Below are positions 17,372 to 28,261 of a stretch of 64,000 nt of DNA, in pieces (position 1 is the stretch's first letter; every line of letters begins with the position of its first letter). The stretch lies in NCBI GenBank assembly GCA_016209015.1, contig JACQWY010000023.1, forward strand, positions 62,001 to 126,000, written 5' to 3'. Source of the DNA: Gammaproteobacteria bacterium. Lineage in GTDB: Bacteria > Pseudomonadota > Gammaproteobacteria > Ga0077536. The notes beneath the pieces were generated by a model. The model was not told the origin of the DNA and searched no databases. It saw only the letters and a list, made by a program, of their open reading frames with translations. Position numbers and translations under genes: made by a program.

Positions 17372-17595
17372 CGTGGATCAGGCCATAAGGGTTAGTCTGA
17401 ACGCATGCACCAGCCGTGCGCGGCGTCGGAGACGAGGTTTGTAAAGGGTAGTAGGGAAGCGCCCGGAACGGGTTGATCAGATGCTACGGTTCAACCATAG
17501 CACGGGCACTTCCCGCAGTCCAGACGCCAACTCGAGCGCCGCGGACGGTCTCCGCGGCGCTGCTTTCAGCGGAATTCGGAACGGGTTCTCGAGCT
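17372..17595 (-). promoter_or_regulatory. Structured rho leader between trxA and rho
   Basis: This 224-base gap carries two clear inverted repeats. At 17535-17561 an 11-base perfect stem (AGCGCCGCGGA and its complement) closes a 5-base loop just after the trxA stop; no U run follows in the leftward direction. At 17483-17501 a 9-base stem with one mismatch (GCTACGGTT / AACCATAGC) has a 1-base centre. The order suggests a trxA processing or termination hairpin followed by a rho leader. Regulation is inferred from E. coli. Confidence 0.5.
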
Positions 17596-17925
17596 TCAGA
17601 TGTTGCTGTCGATGAACGCAGTGAGCTGCGATTTCGTCAGCGCGCCGACATGCGTCGCGACGACGTTCCCATCTTTGAAGAGCATCAACGTGGGCACGCC
17701 CCGGATGCCGTACTTCATCGACGTCGCCTGATTGTCGTCGACGTCCAGCTTGGCGATCGTGAGCTTCTGGTGATATTCCCCGGAGACCTCGTCTAGAATA
17801 GGCGCGATCATCCTGCAAGGACCGCACCATTCGGCCCAATAGTCCACCAGCACCGGCCTCTCGGATTGCAGTACGTCCGTTTCGAACGAACCGTCCGTCA
17901 CGTAAACAATGTGCTCGCTGCTCAT
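17596..17925 (-). CDS. trxA: Thioredoxin 1
   Basis: 109 residues, the same size as E. coli TrxA. The redox site is AEWCGPCRM near residues 30-38, with D in PVLVDYWAE and the cis-Pro in GVPTLMLF near 76. A general cytoplasmic disulfide reductant. The start is the ATG at 17925; the frame is open 90 bases further up but that extension has no family support and would run towards rhlB. Divergent from rhlB across 92 bases that contain an inverted repeat. Confidence 0.97.
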   Translation of the reverse strand: MSSEHIVYVTDGSFETDVLQSERPVLVDYWAEWCGPCRMIAPILDEVSGEYHQKLTIAKLDVDDNQATSMKYGIRGVPTLMLFKDGNVVATHVGALTKSQLTAFIDSNI

Positions 17926-17965
17926 GGATTCAAAGGCTCTCCGATGCTTGACGTACAAGGAATTG

Positions 17966-17983
17966 TCGGACGATCCAGTCCGA
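17966..17983. promoter_or_regulatory. Inverted repeat in the trxA/rhlB divergent region
   Basis: TCGGAC, six spacer bases, GTCCGA. The symmetry extends outward with AATT on both sides if one base is bulged. It lies midway between the divergent starts and could be an operator. A TTGACG -35-like box for rhlB lies at 17947-17952, but no matching -10 is evident. Confidence 0.35.
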
Positions 17984-18017
17984 AATTGCAAGCCCCGTTC
18001 ACCCGAGGATCTCATGC

Positions 18018-19265
18018 GTGGAAATGCTTGACCAACTGCTCACTGACGTCGAATTCGCCGATCTCGATCTGCATCCTGATCTGATCAAAGGTCTCACCGC
18101 AGCCGGGTATACCCGCTGTACGCCGATTCAGGCCCGCGCTCTTCCCCTGCTGCTCGCCGGGCACGACGTCGCCGGCCAGGCGCAGACCGGTACCGGCAAG
18201 ACTGCGGCATTCCTGCTCGCCGCCATGCAGCGCCTGCTGACGACGGATCGCAGCAGGTTCCCGCCCGGCAAAACGCCGCAGTCGATCATGCTCGCGCCCA
18301 CTCGCGAACTCGCGATTCAGATCTACAACGATGCGCAGTTGATCGGTCGCGAAACCGGATTGCGCATGGGGCTGGCGTACGGCGGAGTCGACTACGACAA
18401 GCAGCGGCGCATTCTGCTTGACGGGGTCGACATGATCATCGGCACGCCCGGACGCATCATCGACTACAGCAAACAGGGCGTGATCAATCTGCGCAACCAG
18501 TGCGTCGTCGTGCTCGACGAGGCGGACCGCATGTTCGATCTCGGGTTCATCAAGGATTTGCGCTACCTGCTGCGTCGAATGCCGCACCCGACGGAACGTC
18601 TGACCATGCTGTTCTCCGCGACGCTCTCGTTTCGGGTGAACGAGCTCGCCTACGAGCACATGAATGTCCCGCAGATCGTCGAGGTCGCGCCGGATCGGCG
18701 GACCGCCGATCGCGTGGAGCAGCGCTTGTATCACAGCGGCGCTGACGAGAAGCTCTCACTCCTGATCGGATTGTTCCGGCATCTCAATCCGGATCGCACG
18801 CTCGTCTTCGTGAACACGAAGCGTGCAGCCTCCGAGGTCGTGGACTGCCTGAACGCAAACGGTTTCACCGCAAATGCGCTCTCCGGTGACGTGATACAGC
18901 GCAAGCGCCAAAAGCTCATCGACGAGTTCTCCAAAGGCGAGCTGCCGATTCTCGTGGCGACGGACGTCGCGGCGCGGGGTCTGCACATCCCCGAGGTGAG
19001 TCACGTGGTGAATTTCGATTTGCCGCAGAACGCGGAGGACTACGTGCACCGGATCGGGCGCACCGCGCGCGCCGGTGCCGCCGGTGATGCGATCAGTCTC
19101 GCTTGCGAGGAATACGTGTTCTCCCTGCAGGCGATCGAGGAGTATCTCGGTCACCGGATCCCGGTGGCGCGGGTCACGGACGATCTGCTCGCGGCGGAAA
19201 TCGTCCGTACGCGCAGTTCGAACCGCGGCCGGCCGCGCCGACCTCCGCCGCGCCGACGACGCTGA
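18018..19265 (+). CDS. rhlB: ATP-dependent RNA helicase RhlB (DEAD box)
   Basis: 415 residues. Motifs in order: Q motif [19 protein letters not shown], Ia APTRELA, Ib [59 protein letters not shown]. The [13 protein letters not shown] region and the beginning [13 protein letters not shown] fit RhlB, the degradosome helicase. The tail is very basic (ending RRPPPRRRR), as in RNA- or RNase E-binding tails. Start is GTG 18018 (GAGG 9 bases ahead) or ATG 18024. Divergent from trxA-rho, a common gammaproteobacterial arrangement. Confidence 0.94.
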   Translation: MEMLDQLLTDVEFADLDLHPDLIKGLTAAGYTRCTPIQARALPLLLAGHDVAGQAQTGTGKTAAFLLAAMQRLLTTDRSRFPPGKTPQSIMLAPTRELAIQIYNDAQLIGRETGLRMGLAYGGVDYDKQRRILLDGVDMIIGTPGRIIDYSKQGVINLRNQCVVVLDEADRMFDLGFIKDLRYLLRRMPHPTERLTMLFSATLSFRVNELAYEHMNVPQIVEVAPDRRTADRVEQRLYHSGADEKLSLLIGLFRHLNPDRTLVFVNTKRAASEVVDCLNANGFTANALSGDVIQRKRQKLIDEFSKGELPILVATDVAARGLHIPEVSHVVNFDLPQNAEDYVHRIGRTARAGAAGDAISLACEEYVFSLQAIEEYLGHRIPVARVTDDLLAAEIVRTRSSNRGRPRRPPPRRRR

Positions 19266-19274
19266 CACAGGTCC

Positions 19275-19300
19275 TGCGGCTGGATGGGCATCCGGCCGCA
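19275..19300 (+). terminator. Hairpin after rhlB
   Basis: TGCGGCTGGATG pairs with CATCCGGCCGCA (one G-U), an up to 12-base stem starting 10 bases after the rhlB stop. No U tract follows, so it may stabilise the mRNA end or act with Rho rather than be an intrinsic terminator. Confidence 0.4.
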
Positions 19301-19352
19301 AAGGGCTTATCATGCGCTACCCGCGCAAGGTTCCCACGAGGTTTCAAACCAG

Positions 19353-19484
19353 ATGTTCCGCTCGGCAAGACGCTATGTCGTTTTCGTCTTGATCCTGATC
19401 GGGCTCTGCGGATCGCTCGCAGCTTGTGGGCAGAAGGGCAAGCTGTATCTGCCCGACAAGACCACCGGGCAGTTCACGCCCTGA
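19353..19484 (+). CDS. lptM: LptM (YifL-like) small lipoprotein
   Basis: 43 residues, easily missed. A hydrophobic signal segment (VVFVLILIGLCGSL) ends in the lipobox LAAC, followed by CGQKGKLYLPDK, the hallmark of LptM/YifL. In E. coli LptM binds the LptD/LptE translocon and helps form its native disulfides. As in many relatives it sits directly before lysA (29 bases). The start at 19353 is selected because it leaves a normal basic n-region (MFRSARR). Confidence 0.92.
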   Translation: MFRSARRYVVFVLILIGLCGSLAACGQKGKLYLPDKTTGQFTP

Positions 19485-19513
19485 GCGGATCCGCGCGGCT
19501 CGCAGAATCGGAC

Positions 19514-20758
19514 ATGGCTTTCGCATACCACGACGATCGGCTCTTCGTAGAGGACGTTCCCCTCGCCGACATCGCAGCGCGCTTCGGAACTCCCTGTTAC
19601 GTGTATTCCCGTGCGACGCTGGAACGCAACTGGCGCGCCTACGACGACGCGTTCGGTTCGCGCCGGCATCGCGTCTGTTATGCCGTCAAGGCGAACGGCA
19701 ATCTGGCCTTGCTGAATATCCTCGCGAGACTCGGTTCGGGATTCGATATCGTGTCGCGGGGCGAGCTCGCGCGGTGCCTCGCGGCGGGGGCAGATCCCCA
19801 GCACATCGTTTTTTCCGGGGTCGGGAAAGGCGCCGCCGAGATCCGCTACGCGCTCGAGGTCGGAATCGGTTGTCTGAACGTGGAATCCGGGGCGGAGCTC
19901 GCTCGCATCGAGAGCCTCGCCGCGGACTGCGGCCGTCGCGCGCCGGTGTCGCTGCGCGTCAATCCGGATGTCGACCCGCAGACCCATCCTTATATTTCCA
20001 CCGGACTCCATGAGAACAAATTCGGGATTCCAATGGCTGCTGCGGCGCAGCTCTACGAGCAGGCAGCGCGCTCGCCGCACCTCGCCGTTCGAGGCATCGC
20101 CTGCCACATCGGCTCGCAGCTGACCTCGCTGGTCCCGTTCGTGGATGCGATCGGCAGAGTCATGGAGCTCGTGCACGCGCTGGCCGGGCGCGGCATCCGT
20201 CTGCAGCGAATAGACGTCGGCGGGGGACTCGGTATCACATATCGCGACGAAGCACCGCCGGCGATTGCGGAGTACGTGCGCGCGGTGTCGGATGCAGTCG
20301 GACGGGACTACGAACTCGTGACCGAGCCCGGACGCTCGATCGTCGCGAATGCCGGCCTCCTGTTGACCACCGTCGAGTATTTGAAGGCCACGCCGGTCAA
20401 GAATTTCGCGATCGTCGATGCCGCAATGACCGAACTGATTCGCCCCGCCTTGTATCAGGCGTGGCACGACGTACTGCCGGTCGAGCGCACAGACAGCGCC
20501 GAAGTCCGACGCTATGAGCTCGTCGGCCCGGTCTGTGAGACGGGCGATTTCCTCGCGAACGGCAGAGACCTGGCGCTCGCCGAGGGCTCCCGGCTCGCGC
20601 TCATGGATGCGGGCGCGTACGGCTTCGCGATGGCCTCCAATTACAACGCCCGACCGCGGCCGCCCGAAGTGCTCGTCGACGGCAAATTCGTGCACTTGGT
20701 GCGGGCCCGCGAAGTGCTCGAGGACTTGTGGGCAGGGGAGTGCACCCTGCCGGCATAG
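19514..20758 (+). CDS. lysA: Diaminopimelate decarboxylase
   Basis: PLP enzyme converting meso-diaminopimelate to lysine. 414 residues from ATG 19514. The PLP-Lys is in VCYAVKANGNLALL near residue 60; HIGSQL, DVGGGLGI and EPGRSIVANAG are the phosphate and substrate loops; PVCETGDFLA holds the Cys of the second subunit's active site. Starts 29 bases after lptM. The dapF gene that often follows is absent; glnA comes next after a regulatory region. Confidence 0.96.
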   Translation: MAFAYHDDRLFVEDVPLADIAARFGTPCYVYSRATLERNWRAYDDAFGSRRHRVCYAVKANGNLALLNILARLGSGFDIVSRGELARCLAAGADPQHIVFSGVGKGAAEIRYALEVGIGCLNVESGAELARIESLAADCGRRAPVSLRVNPDVDPQTHPYISTGLHENKFGIPMAAAAQLYEQAARSPHLAVRGIACHIGSQLTSLVPFVDAIGRVMELVHALAGRGIRLQRIDVGGGLGITYRDEAPPAIAEYVRAVSDAVGRDYELVTEPGRSIVANAGLLLTTVEYLKATPVKNFAIVDAAMTELIRPALYQAWHDVLPVERTDSAEVRRYELVGPVCETGDFLANGRDLALAEGSRLALMDAGAYGFAMASNYNARPRPPEVLVDGKFVHLVRAREVLEDLWAGECTLPA

Positions 20759-20766
20759 AATGTTCG

Positions 20767-20801
20767 TTTTTTGTGCGACTCTGGTCGGGATCGCACAAAA
20801 A
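20767..20801. repeat. Palindrome after lysA, overlapping the NtrC site
   Basis: TTTTTGTGCGA and TCGCACAAAAA form 11-base arms around 12 bases. Its right arm supplies the GCAC half of the NtrC-like operator. It starts only 8 bases after the lysA stop and could also fold in lysA mRNA. Confidence 0.6.
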
Positions 20802-20807
20802 TGGTGC
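20793..20807 (+). promoter_or_regulatory. NtrC (GlnG) binding site upstream of glnA
   Basis: GCACAAAAATGGTGC matches the NtrC enhancer pattern GCAC-N7-GTGC exactly, including the TGGTGC half seen at E. coli glnA. It lies about 65 bases upstream of the sigma-54 promoter and the regulator gene is 3.6 kb downstream. Confidence 0.8.
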
Positions 20808-20858
20808 TTGATCGATTGGGGTGTTCGATTCGGTTTCGGGAGATCAATGCGATATCAG

Positions 20859-20874
20859 TGGCATGCTATATGCA
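20859..20874 (+). promoter_or_regulatory. Sigma-54 promoter of glnA
   Basis: TGGCATGCTATATGCA fits the TGGCAYRNNNNTTGCW consensus at all but one defined position, with GG (20860-20861) and GC (20872-20873) correctly spaced. Transcription would begin near 20885, giving a leader of about 165 bases. Confidence 0.82.
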
Positions 20875-20875
20875 C

Positions 20876-20906
20876 CTGAGGCAGCCGTGCGGGGGGCTGC
20901 CCTCAG
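20876..20906 (+). promoter_or_regulatory. Hairpin spanning the predicted glnA transcription start
   Basis: CTGAGGCAGCC and GGCTGCCCTCAG pair over 11 bases with one bulge around an 8-base G-rich loop. It immediately follows the sigma-54 -12 element, so it is either a DNA-level palindrome or, if a further upstream promoter is used, a leader stem. No U run follows. Confidence 0.45.
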
Positions 20907-21050
20907 TATCCCAGATGCCCTAGTTCCAACACCCTTGAGTTAGGTCGGCGCTGGCGCTCCATTAGCGATCGATGGGAATGTAACGCCGCCGCCCAGCGGT
21001 GCTTTGCCGAAGGTCGAGTTCAGTGATCCATGGCTTGGAGGAAATCAAAA

Positions 21051-22460
21051 ATGTCAGTTGATAATGTGCTCAAAACGATAACGGACGACAAGGTCAGATA
21101 CGTCGACCTGCGCTTCACCGATACCCGCGGTAAGGACCAGCACGTGACGATGCCGGCGCGGGACGTGGACGAGAATTTTTTCGACGACGGCAAGATGTTC
21201 GACGGCTCCTCGATCGCAGGGTGGAAGGGCATCCACGAGTCGGACATGGTGTTGATGCCCGATGCCAGCACGGCGCTGATCGATCCGTTCTTCGAAGAGA
21301 AGACGATGATCATCCGTTGCGACGTTCTCGAGCCCTCGACCGGGCAGGGTTACGAGCGTTGCCCGCGCTCCCTGGCACGCCGTGCCGAAGCTTATCTGAA
21401 GGCGAGCGGCATCGGCGACAGCGCGTTCTTCGGTCCGGAACCCGAATTTTTCATTTTCGACGACGTGCGTTGGAGCCAGGAAATGCGTGGCGGCTTCTAC
21501 GAAATCGACTCCGAAGAAGGCTTCTGGAGCTCGAAGCGCGTATTCGAGGACGGCAACGTCGGCCACCGCCCGGGCATCAAGGGCGGTTACTTCCCGGTCC
21601 CGCCGATTGATTCGCTGCAGGATATCCGCTCGGCGATGTGCACCATTCTCGAGTCCGTGGGTCTCGTCGTCGAAGTCCACCACCACGAAGTGGCGACGGC
21701 CGGTCAGTGCGAAATCGGCACGAAATTCGACACGCTGATCAAGCGCGCCGACAGCCTCCAAATCCTGAAGTACGTCATCCATAACGTGGCGCATCAATAC
21801 GGCAAGACGGCGACCTTCATGCCGAAGCCGCTGCTCGGCGACAACGGCAACGGGATGCACGTTCACCAGTCGATTGCGAAGGGCGGCCAGAATCTGTTCG
21901 CCGGTGACGGCTACGGCGGCCTCTCGGAGACCGCGCTGCACTACATCGGCGGCATCATCAAGCACGCGCGTTCGATCAATGCCTTCACGAATGCCAGCAC
22001 GAACAGCTACAAGCGCCTCGTACCAGGTTTCGAAGCGCCGACGATGCTGGCGTACTCCGCCCGTAATCGTTCCGCGTCCATTCGTATTCCGTGGGTGTCG
22101 AACCCGAAGGGTCGCCGCATCGAAGTCCGCTTCCCGGATTCGACGGCCAACCCGTACTTCGCGTTCGTCGCGATGATGATGGCGGGTCTCGACGGCATCA
22201 AGAACAAGATCGATCCGGGTTCGCCGCTCGACAAGGACCTCTACGATCTCGAGCCGGAAGAGGCGAAGCACATTCCGACGGTGTGCAACGCGCTCGATCA
22301 GGCGCTCGAAGCGCTCGATGCCGACCGCGACTTCCTCAAGGCCGGCGGCGTCTTCACGGACGACACGATCGATGCCTACATCGATCTCAAGATGGCCGAG
22401 GTCACGCGCTTCCGCATGACGCCGCATCCGTGTGAGTTCGACATGTACTACAGCGTCTGA
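21051..22460 (+). CDS. glnA: Glutamine synthetase, type I beta
   Basis: Makes glutamine from glutamate, ammonia and ATP. 469 residues, as in E. coli. [22 protein letters not shown], the metal-binding [25 protein letters not shown] and the latch near [20 protein letters not shown] are all intact. LYDLEPEE near residue 397 carries the adenylylation Tyr, so GlnE-type control is expected. The start is ATG 21051, with GGAGG at 21036-21040; an upstream ATG at 21030 would include that site. Controlled by the sigma-54/NtrC elements before it. Confidence 0.98.
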   Translation: MSVDNVLKTITDDKVRYVDLRFTDTRGKDQHVTMPARDVDENFFDDGKMFDGSSIAGWKGIHESDMVLMPDASTALIDPFFEEKTMIIRCDVLEPSTGQGYERCPRSLARRAEAYLKASGIGDSAFFGPEPEFFIFDDVRWSQEMRGGFYEIDSEEGFWSSKRVFEDGNVGHRPGIKGGYFPVPPIDSLQDIRSAMCTILESVGLVVEVHHHEVATAGQCEIGTKFDTLIKRADSLQILKYVIHNVAHQYGKTATFMPKPLLGDNGNGMHVHQSIAKGGQNLFAGDGYGGLSETALHYIGGIIKHARSINAFTNASTNSYKRLVPGFEAPTMLAYSARNRSASIRIPWVSNPKGRRIEVRFPDSTANPYFAFVAMMMAGLDGIKNKIDPGSPLDKDLYDLEPEEAKHIPTVCNALDQALEALDADRDFLKAGGVFTDDTIDAYIDLKMAEVTRFRMTPHPCEFDMYYSV

Positions 22461-22484
22461 TCGCCGCTGCTCATTTGGTACGGG

Positions 22485-22519
22485 CCCCCGCCGGCGCAAG
22501 CCCGCGGGGGTTTCTTTTT
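22485..22519 (+). terminator. Intrinsic terminator of glnA
   Basis: CCCCCGC and GCGGGGG form a strong 7-base GC stem around 12 bases, directly followed by TTTCTTTTT. This is the best intrinsic terminator in the window. Confidence 0.9.
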
Positions 22520-22580
22520 CCGGAGCCGGGTGCCGGTTGCGGGGCTTGTTGCCCAGTTTCGCGCCGTCTATCCTGACCAC

Positions 22581-23156
22581 ATGGCACGAAGCCTCACCGT
22601 CCTCATGTTCGCGCTCGCGCTCGGAGCCTCCGTGCATGCTGCAGAGGGCGACGTCTATCGATCCAAGGACGCTAGCGGTGCAACGGTGTTCTCGGACGCT
22701 CCCTCGCCCGGCGCCGAGAAGATCGAATTGCGGCAGACGCCCACGTTCCCGGGCACTCCGCCGGCAGAGCCCAGCCAGCCTCGAGGCGCGCCCACGGACG
22801 CGGGGCCCGCCTACGATCTCGTGGCTATCAGCTCACCGGCCGACGAGGAGACCTTGCACAGTGCCGAGGGGCCGGTGCAGGTCTCGGTCACCGTTCAACC
22901 CCAGCTCCGCGTCCAGGCCGGGCATCGCGTCGGTTTGAATTTCGACGGCCAGCCGGTCGGTGCCCCGAAACCGGATACCGTCTTTGTAATCAAGGATGTC
23001 GAGCGTGGGGAGCACACGCTGCAAGCTTTCGTCGTCGGGCGGGACGGCAAGACACTCGGCCAGTCAGCCTCCGTGACGTTCTACATGTACCAGCATTCCA
23101 AGCTCTTTCCGCCGCCTAAAATCAATCCCCAGCCACAAGCGAACCCCAAGAAATAG
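22581..23156 (+). CDS. DUF4124-domain periplasmic protein
   Basis: 191 residues. The signal peptide (MARSLTVLMFALALGASVHAAEG) is followed by a DUF4124 motif, DVYRSKDASGATVFSDAPSPGAEKI, a short beta structure of gammaproteobacterial envelope proteins. A Pro-rich linker leads to a C-terminal beta-sandwich-like part (residues 90-175) with an Ig-like look, then a Pro/Gln/Lys tail. The family is often found between glnA and ntrB in Pseudomonas-like genomes, as here. Its role is unknown; a link to nitrogen control is only positional. Confidence 0.8.
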   Translation: MARSLTVLMFALALGASVHAAEGDVYRSKDASGATVFSDAPSPGAEKIELRQTPTFPGTPPAEPSQPRGAPTDAGPAYDLVAISSPADEETLHSAEGPVQVSVTVQPQLRVQAGHRVGLNFDGQPVGAPKPDTVFVIKDVERGEHTLQAFVVGRDGKTLGQSASVTFYMYQHSKLFPPPKINPQPQANPKK

Positions 23157-23165
23157 TCCTGCAAT

Positions 23166-23181
23166 TGGTCCGGATCTTGCG
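23166..23181 (+). promoter_or_regulatory. Possible sigma-54 promoter before ntrB
   Basis: TGGTCCGGATCTTGCG has GG and GC with correct 10-base spacing, and TTGC intact, but two core bases of the -24 box differ. It lies about 180 bases before ntrB. Weaker than the glnA promoter; no NtrC site is seen nearby. Confidence 0.35.
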
Positions 23182-23347
23182 CTGCTAATCAAGCGCGTTT
23201 CTCCTCGGACGACGCAGCCTCGCGCAGCGGCCGGGGCTCAGAGTTCAACTGGCTGAACGGCAATAAAAAAAATTGTTCAATGGGCCGCCGCTCCTCTATG
23301 GTTTGAAAGCAGGCGCCCCAATTCTGGGCGTTTATTGGATTCACCGC

Positions 23348-24411
23348 ATGATTTCGGAGCACGAGGCATCAAATTTGCTCAACCAGCTCACGACTTCGGT
23401 CGTCTTGCTGGATAGTGTGCTGAATCTCGTGTTCGCAAATGCGGCGGCGGAGACTCTGTTCGAGACGAGCGCCCCGAAATTGACGGGTCTGCCCCTGGAG
23501 CGGTTCTTCCCACAGGGCGAGAAGTTTCTCGATGCCGTTCGCCAGTCCCTGGACGAGAGCCGGACGTTCACGGAGCGCGACGTCCTCCTGCTCAGGCCCC
23601 ACCTCGGCACGCTGAAGGTGAACTGCACGGTGTCTCCCTGGTGGCGCGTCCGCGGCGAGCCGATGGGGCTGGTGCTGGAGATTGCGAGCGTCGAACGGCA
23701 CCAGCGAATTCAGGCCGAAGAGGCCATGCTCTTGCAGAATCACATCACGACCGCGCTCATGCGCGGCCTCGCGCACGAGGTGAAGAATCCGCTGGGCGGC
23801 ATTCGCGGCGCAGCGCAATTGCTCGAGCGCGAGCTCGACGATCCGAGGCACACGGAATATACGCAGATCATCATCGGAGAGGCCGATCGGCTGCGAAAGC
23901 TGGTCGATCGTATGCTCGGACCGCGCGGTGAGCTCAATCGCTGCTCGTTCAACATCCACGAAGTGCTCGAGCACGTGCGGCAGGTCGTGGAGATAGAACG
24001 CGACAGGCGCATCGTCATCGAACGCGACTACGATCCGAGCTTGCCCGAGATCTACGCCGACCGCGATCTGTTGATTCAGGCGTTTCTCAACCTCGTGCGC
24101 AACGCCGTGCAGGCCATGAACGGCCACGGCGGGACGATCGTGTTGCGCACCCGTGCCCAGCGCAAGTTCACGATCGGCACGACCCTGCATCGTCTCGTGA
24201 TCCGGACGGACATAATCGATGACGGCCCCGGCGTCGATCCGCAGATTGCCGACAGCATCTTCTTCCCCATGGTGTCGGGCCGGGCCGAAGGATCGGGCCT
24301 GGGACTGCCGATCGCGCAATCGCTCGTCAACCGCCAAGGGGGATTGATTGGATTTACCAGCGAGCCCGGCAACACGGTGTTCACCGTGTGGCTGCCGATA
24401 AGGAACGACAT

Positions 24412-24415
<4 letters not shown>
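23348..24415 (+). CDS. glnL: Nitrogen regulation sensor kinase NtrB
   Basis: 355 residues. An N-terminal PAS domain (about 5-115) precedes the dimerisation helix with GLAHEVKNPLGGIRGAAQLL (phosphorylated His near 140) and an ATPase domain with NLVRNAVQAM, DDGPGVD and GSGLGLPIAQSL. No TM segments, as expected for cytosolic NtrB, which is controlled by PII. I use ATG 23348, 75 bases inside the open frame, because homology begins there. The ntrC start overlaps its stop (ATGA). Confidence 0.95.
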
Positions 24416-25830
<1,415 letters not shown>

Positions 25831-25836
25831 CGGAAG

Positions 25837-25861
25837 GGCGGGTGGAGCACTTCCACCCGCC
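25837..25861. terminator. Bidirectional hairpin between ntrC and hemB
   Basis: GGCGGGTGGA and TCCACCCGCC form a perfect 10-base stem around GCACT in the 38-base convergent gap. No long T run on either side; likely a shared terminator. Confidence 0.65.
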
Positions 25862-25868
25862 TCGCTGC

Positions 25869-26927
<1,059 letters not shown>

Positions 26928-26962
26928 TTAACGCCAGCCCGGACAGCACCGGCGTCGTCCAT

Positions 26963-27712
26963 TCATTCGGAAACGCCGGGCGGCGTCGGAATCGTGAATC
27001 CGGGGGGCAGTATCTGCCGCGACGTCGCTTCGATCCACGCCTCGAGCTCCCGGGTCAGCTCAGCAGTCGAGCGGCCGTCCGGCGCGATCGGCGGGCCGAT
27101 GACCACCTCGACCACGCCCGGCTCCTTGCGCAGGGAATTCTTCGGCCAGAACACTCCGGCGTTGTGGGCGACGGGCACGAGCGGGCAGCCGGCATCGCGC
27201 GCGAGCGCCGCGCCGGTCTGCGTATAGCGGCCGCTCCGGCCGGCCGGCACGCGCGTTCCTTCGGGAAACAGCAACACGCACCAGCCGTCGGCGATGCGCT
27301 TCTTGCCCTCGGCGAGTACGGTCTTGAGGGCGCGGGCACCGGCAGAACGGTCGATGGCGATCGGATTGAGGCTCGCGAGCCCCAAGCCGAAAATCGGCAC
27401 GCGCAACAGCTCACGCTTCACGACCTGGCACTGCGGCGGAAAGATCAGTTGCAGCACGATTGTTTCCCAGGCGGACTGGTGCTTGGACATGATCACGCAG
27501 GGACCCGCCGGGATATTCTCCCGGCCCGTCACCTGCCACGAGAGTCCGCAGGTGACCCGAAGCCAGAAGCTCGCGAAACGCGCCCAGTTCAGGATCACGG
27601 CGTAACGCAGCTTGCGCGGCAGCGGCAGGATGACCACGCCGGTCAGGCTGAAGAATATCGTGGAGGGAATGAGGCCGCAGTAGAACAGAATCGAGCGCAA
27701 CGTCGTGATCAT
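26963..27712 (-). CDS. plsC: 1-acyl-sn-glycerol-3-phosphate acyltransferase
   Basis: Inner-membrane enzyme acylating lysophosphatidate to phosphatidate. 249 residues. An N-terminal hydrophobic segment (residues 5-30) is followed by SKHQSAWE, a variant of the HX4D catalytic box with Glu instead of Asp, then LFPEGTR and PLVPVAHNAG. The Glu variant is common in one PlsC subgroup, so I do not read it as inactivation. Its start overlaps the gmhB stop by four bases. Confidence 0.9.
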   Translation of the reverse strand: MITTLRSILFYCGLIPSTIFFSLTGVVILPLPRKLRYAVILNWARFASFWLRVTCGLSWQVTGRENIPAGPCVIMSKHQSAWETIVLQLIFPPQCQVVKRELLRVPIFGLGLASLNPIAIDRSAGARALKTVLAEGKKRIADGWCVLLFPEGTRVPAGRSGRYTQTGAALARDAGCPLVPVAHNAGVFWPKNSLRKEPGVVEVVIGPPIAPDGRSTAELTRELEAWIEATSRQILPPGFTIPTPPGVSE

Positions 27713-28251
27713 GCAGCCTCCTCCATCAGCAGCGTGACGGCCGCTGCGAGATCCGCGCAGACCGTGACCCGCGACTCACCGGCGTACGTGTCCGCATACT
27801 CCCCGCCATGACCGGTGCGCACGAGTATCGGACGGGCCCCGACCGCGAGCGCGGCTTCCATGTCGCTCGCCCGGTCCCCGATGAATACGGCACTGCGCAG
27901 GTCCGCGCCCGTACGTGCCGCGATCGCCTCGAGCAGCGCGGTCTTCGGCTTGCGGCAGCGGCAATCGGCTTCGGGGGCGTGCGGGCAGAAGAAGATGCCT
28001 TCGATGCGCCCGCCCGCGTGCTGTACCTCCTGGTTCAGCACACGGTGGATGCCGTTCAGCTCCTCGATGTCCAGCTTGCCGCGCGCGAGCCCGGACTGGT
28101 TAGAGACTACGAAAATGCGAAAGCCTGCCTGCGTGGCGCGGCAGATCGCGCGCAGGCTGCCGGGAATCGGGATCCATTCCTCGGCGCTCTTGATGAACTG
28201 CGGCGACTCGGCGTTGATCACGCCGTCGCGATCGAGGATCAGGAGCCGCAC
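27709..28251 (-). CDS. gmhB: D-glycero-beta-D-manno-heptose 1,7-bisphosphate 7-phosphatase
   Basis: HAD phosphatase of ADP-heptose synthesis for LPS core. About 180 residues. Motif I is LILDRDGVIN, motif II VVSNQSG, motif III around CRKPK, motif IV FIGDRASDMEAA. The Cys/His set FFCPHAPEADCRCRKP forms the zinc loop of GmhB. Start uncertain: GTG 28251 gives a gap after glyS and a GAG upstream; the longer option is TTG 28278, overlapping glyS. Followed by overlapping plsC. Confidence 0.9.
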   Translation of the reverse strand: MRLLILDRDGVINAESPQFIKSAEEWIPIPGSLRAICRATQAGFRIFVVSNQSGLARGKLDIEELNGIHRVLNQEVQHAGGRIEGIFFCPHAPEADCRCRKPKTALLEAIAARTGADLRSAVFIGDRASDMEAALAVGARPILVRTGHGGEYADTYAGESRVTVCADLAAAVTLLMEEAA

Positions 28252-28261
28252 GGGCTTGCTC

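Noticed and set aside
26963-27712. PlsC inactive because HX4D reads HX4E
   Set aside because: A Glu variant occurs in functional PlsC subgroups and all other motifs are intact.
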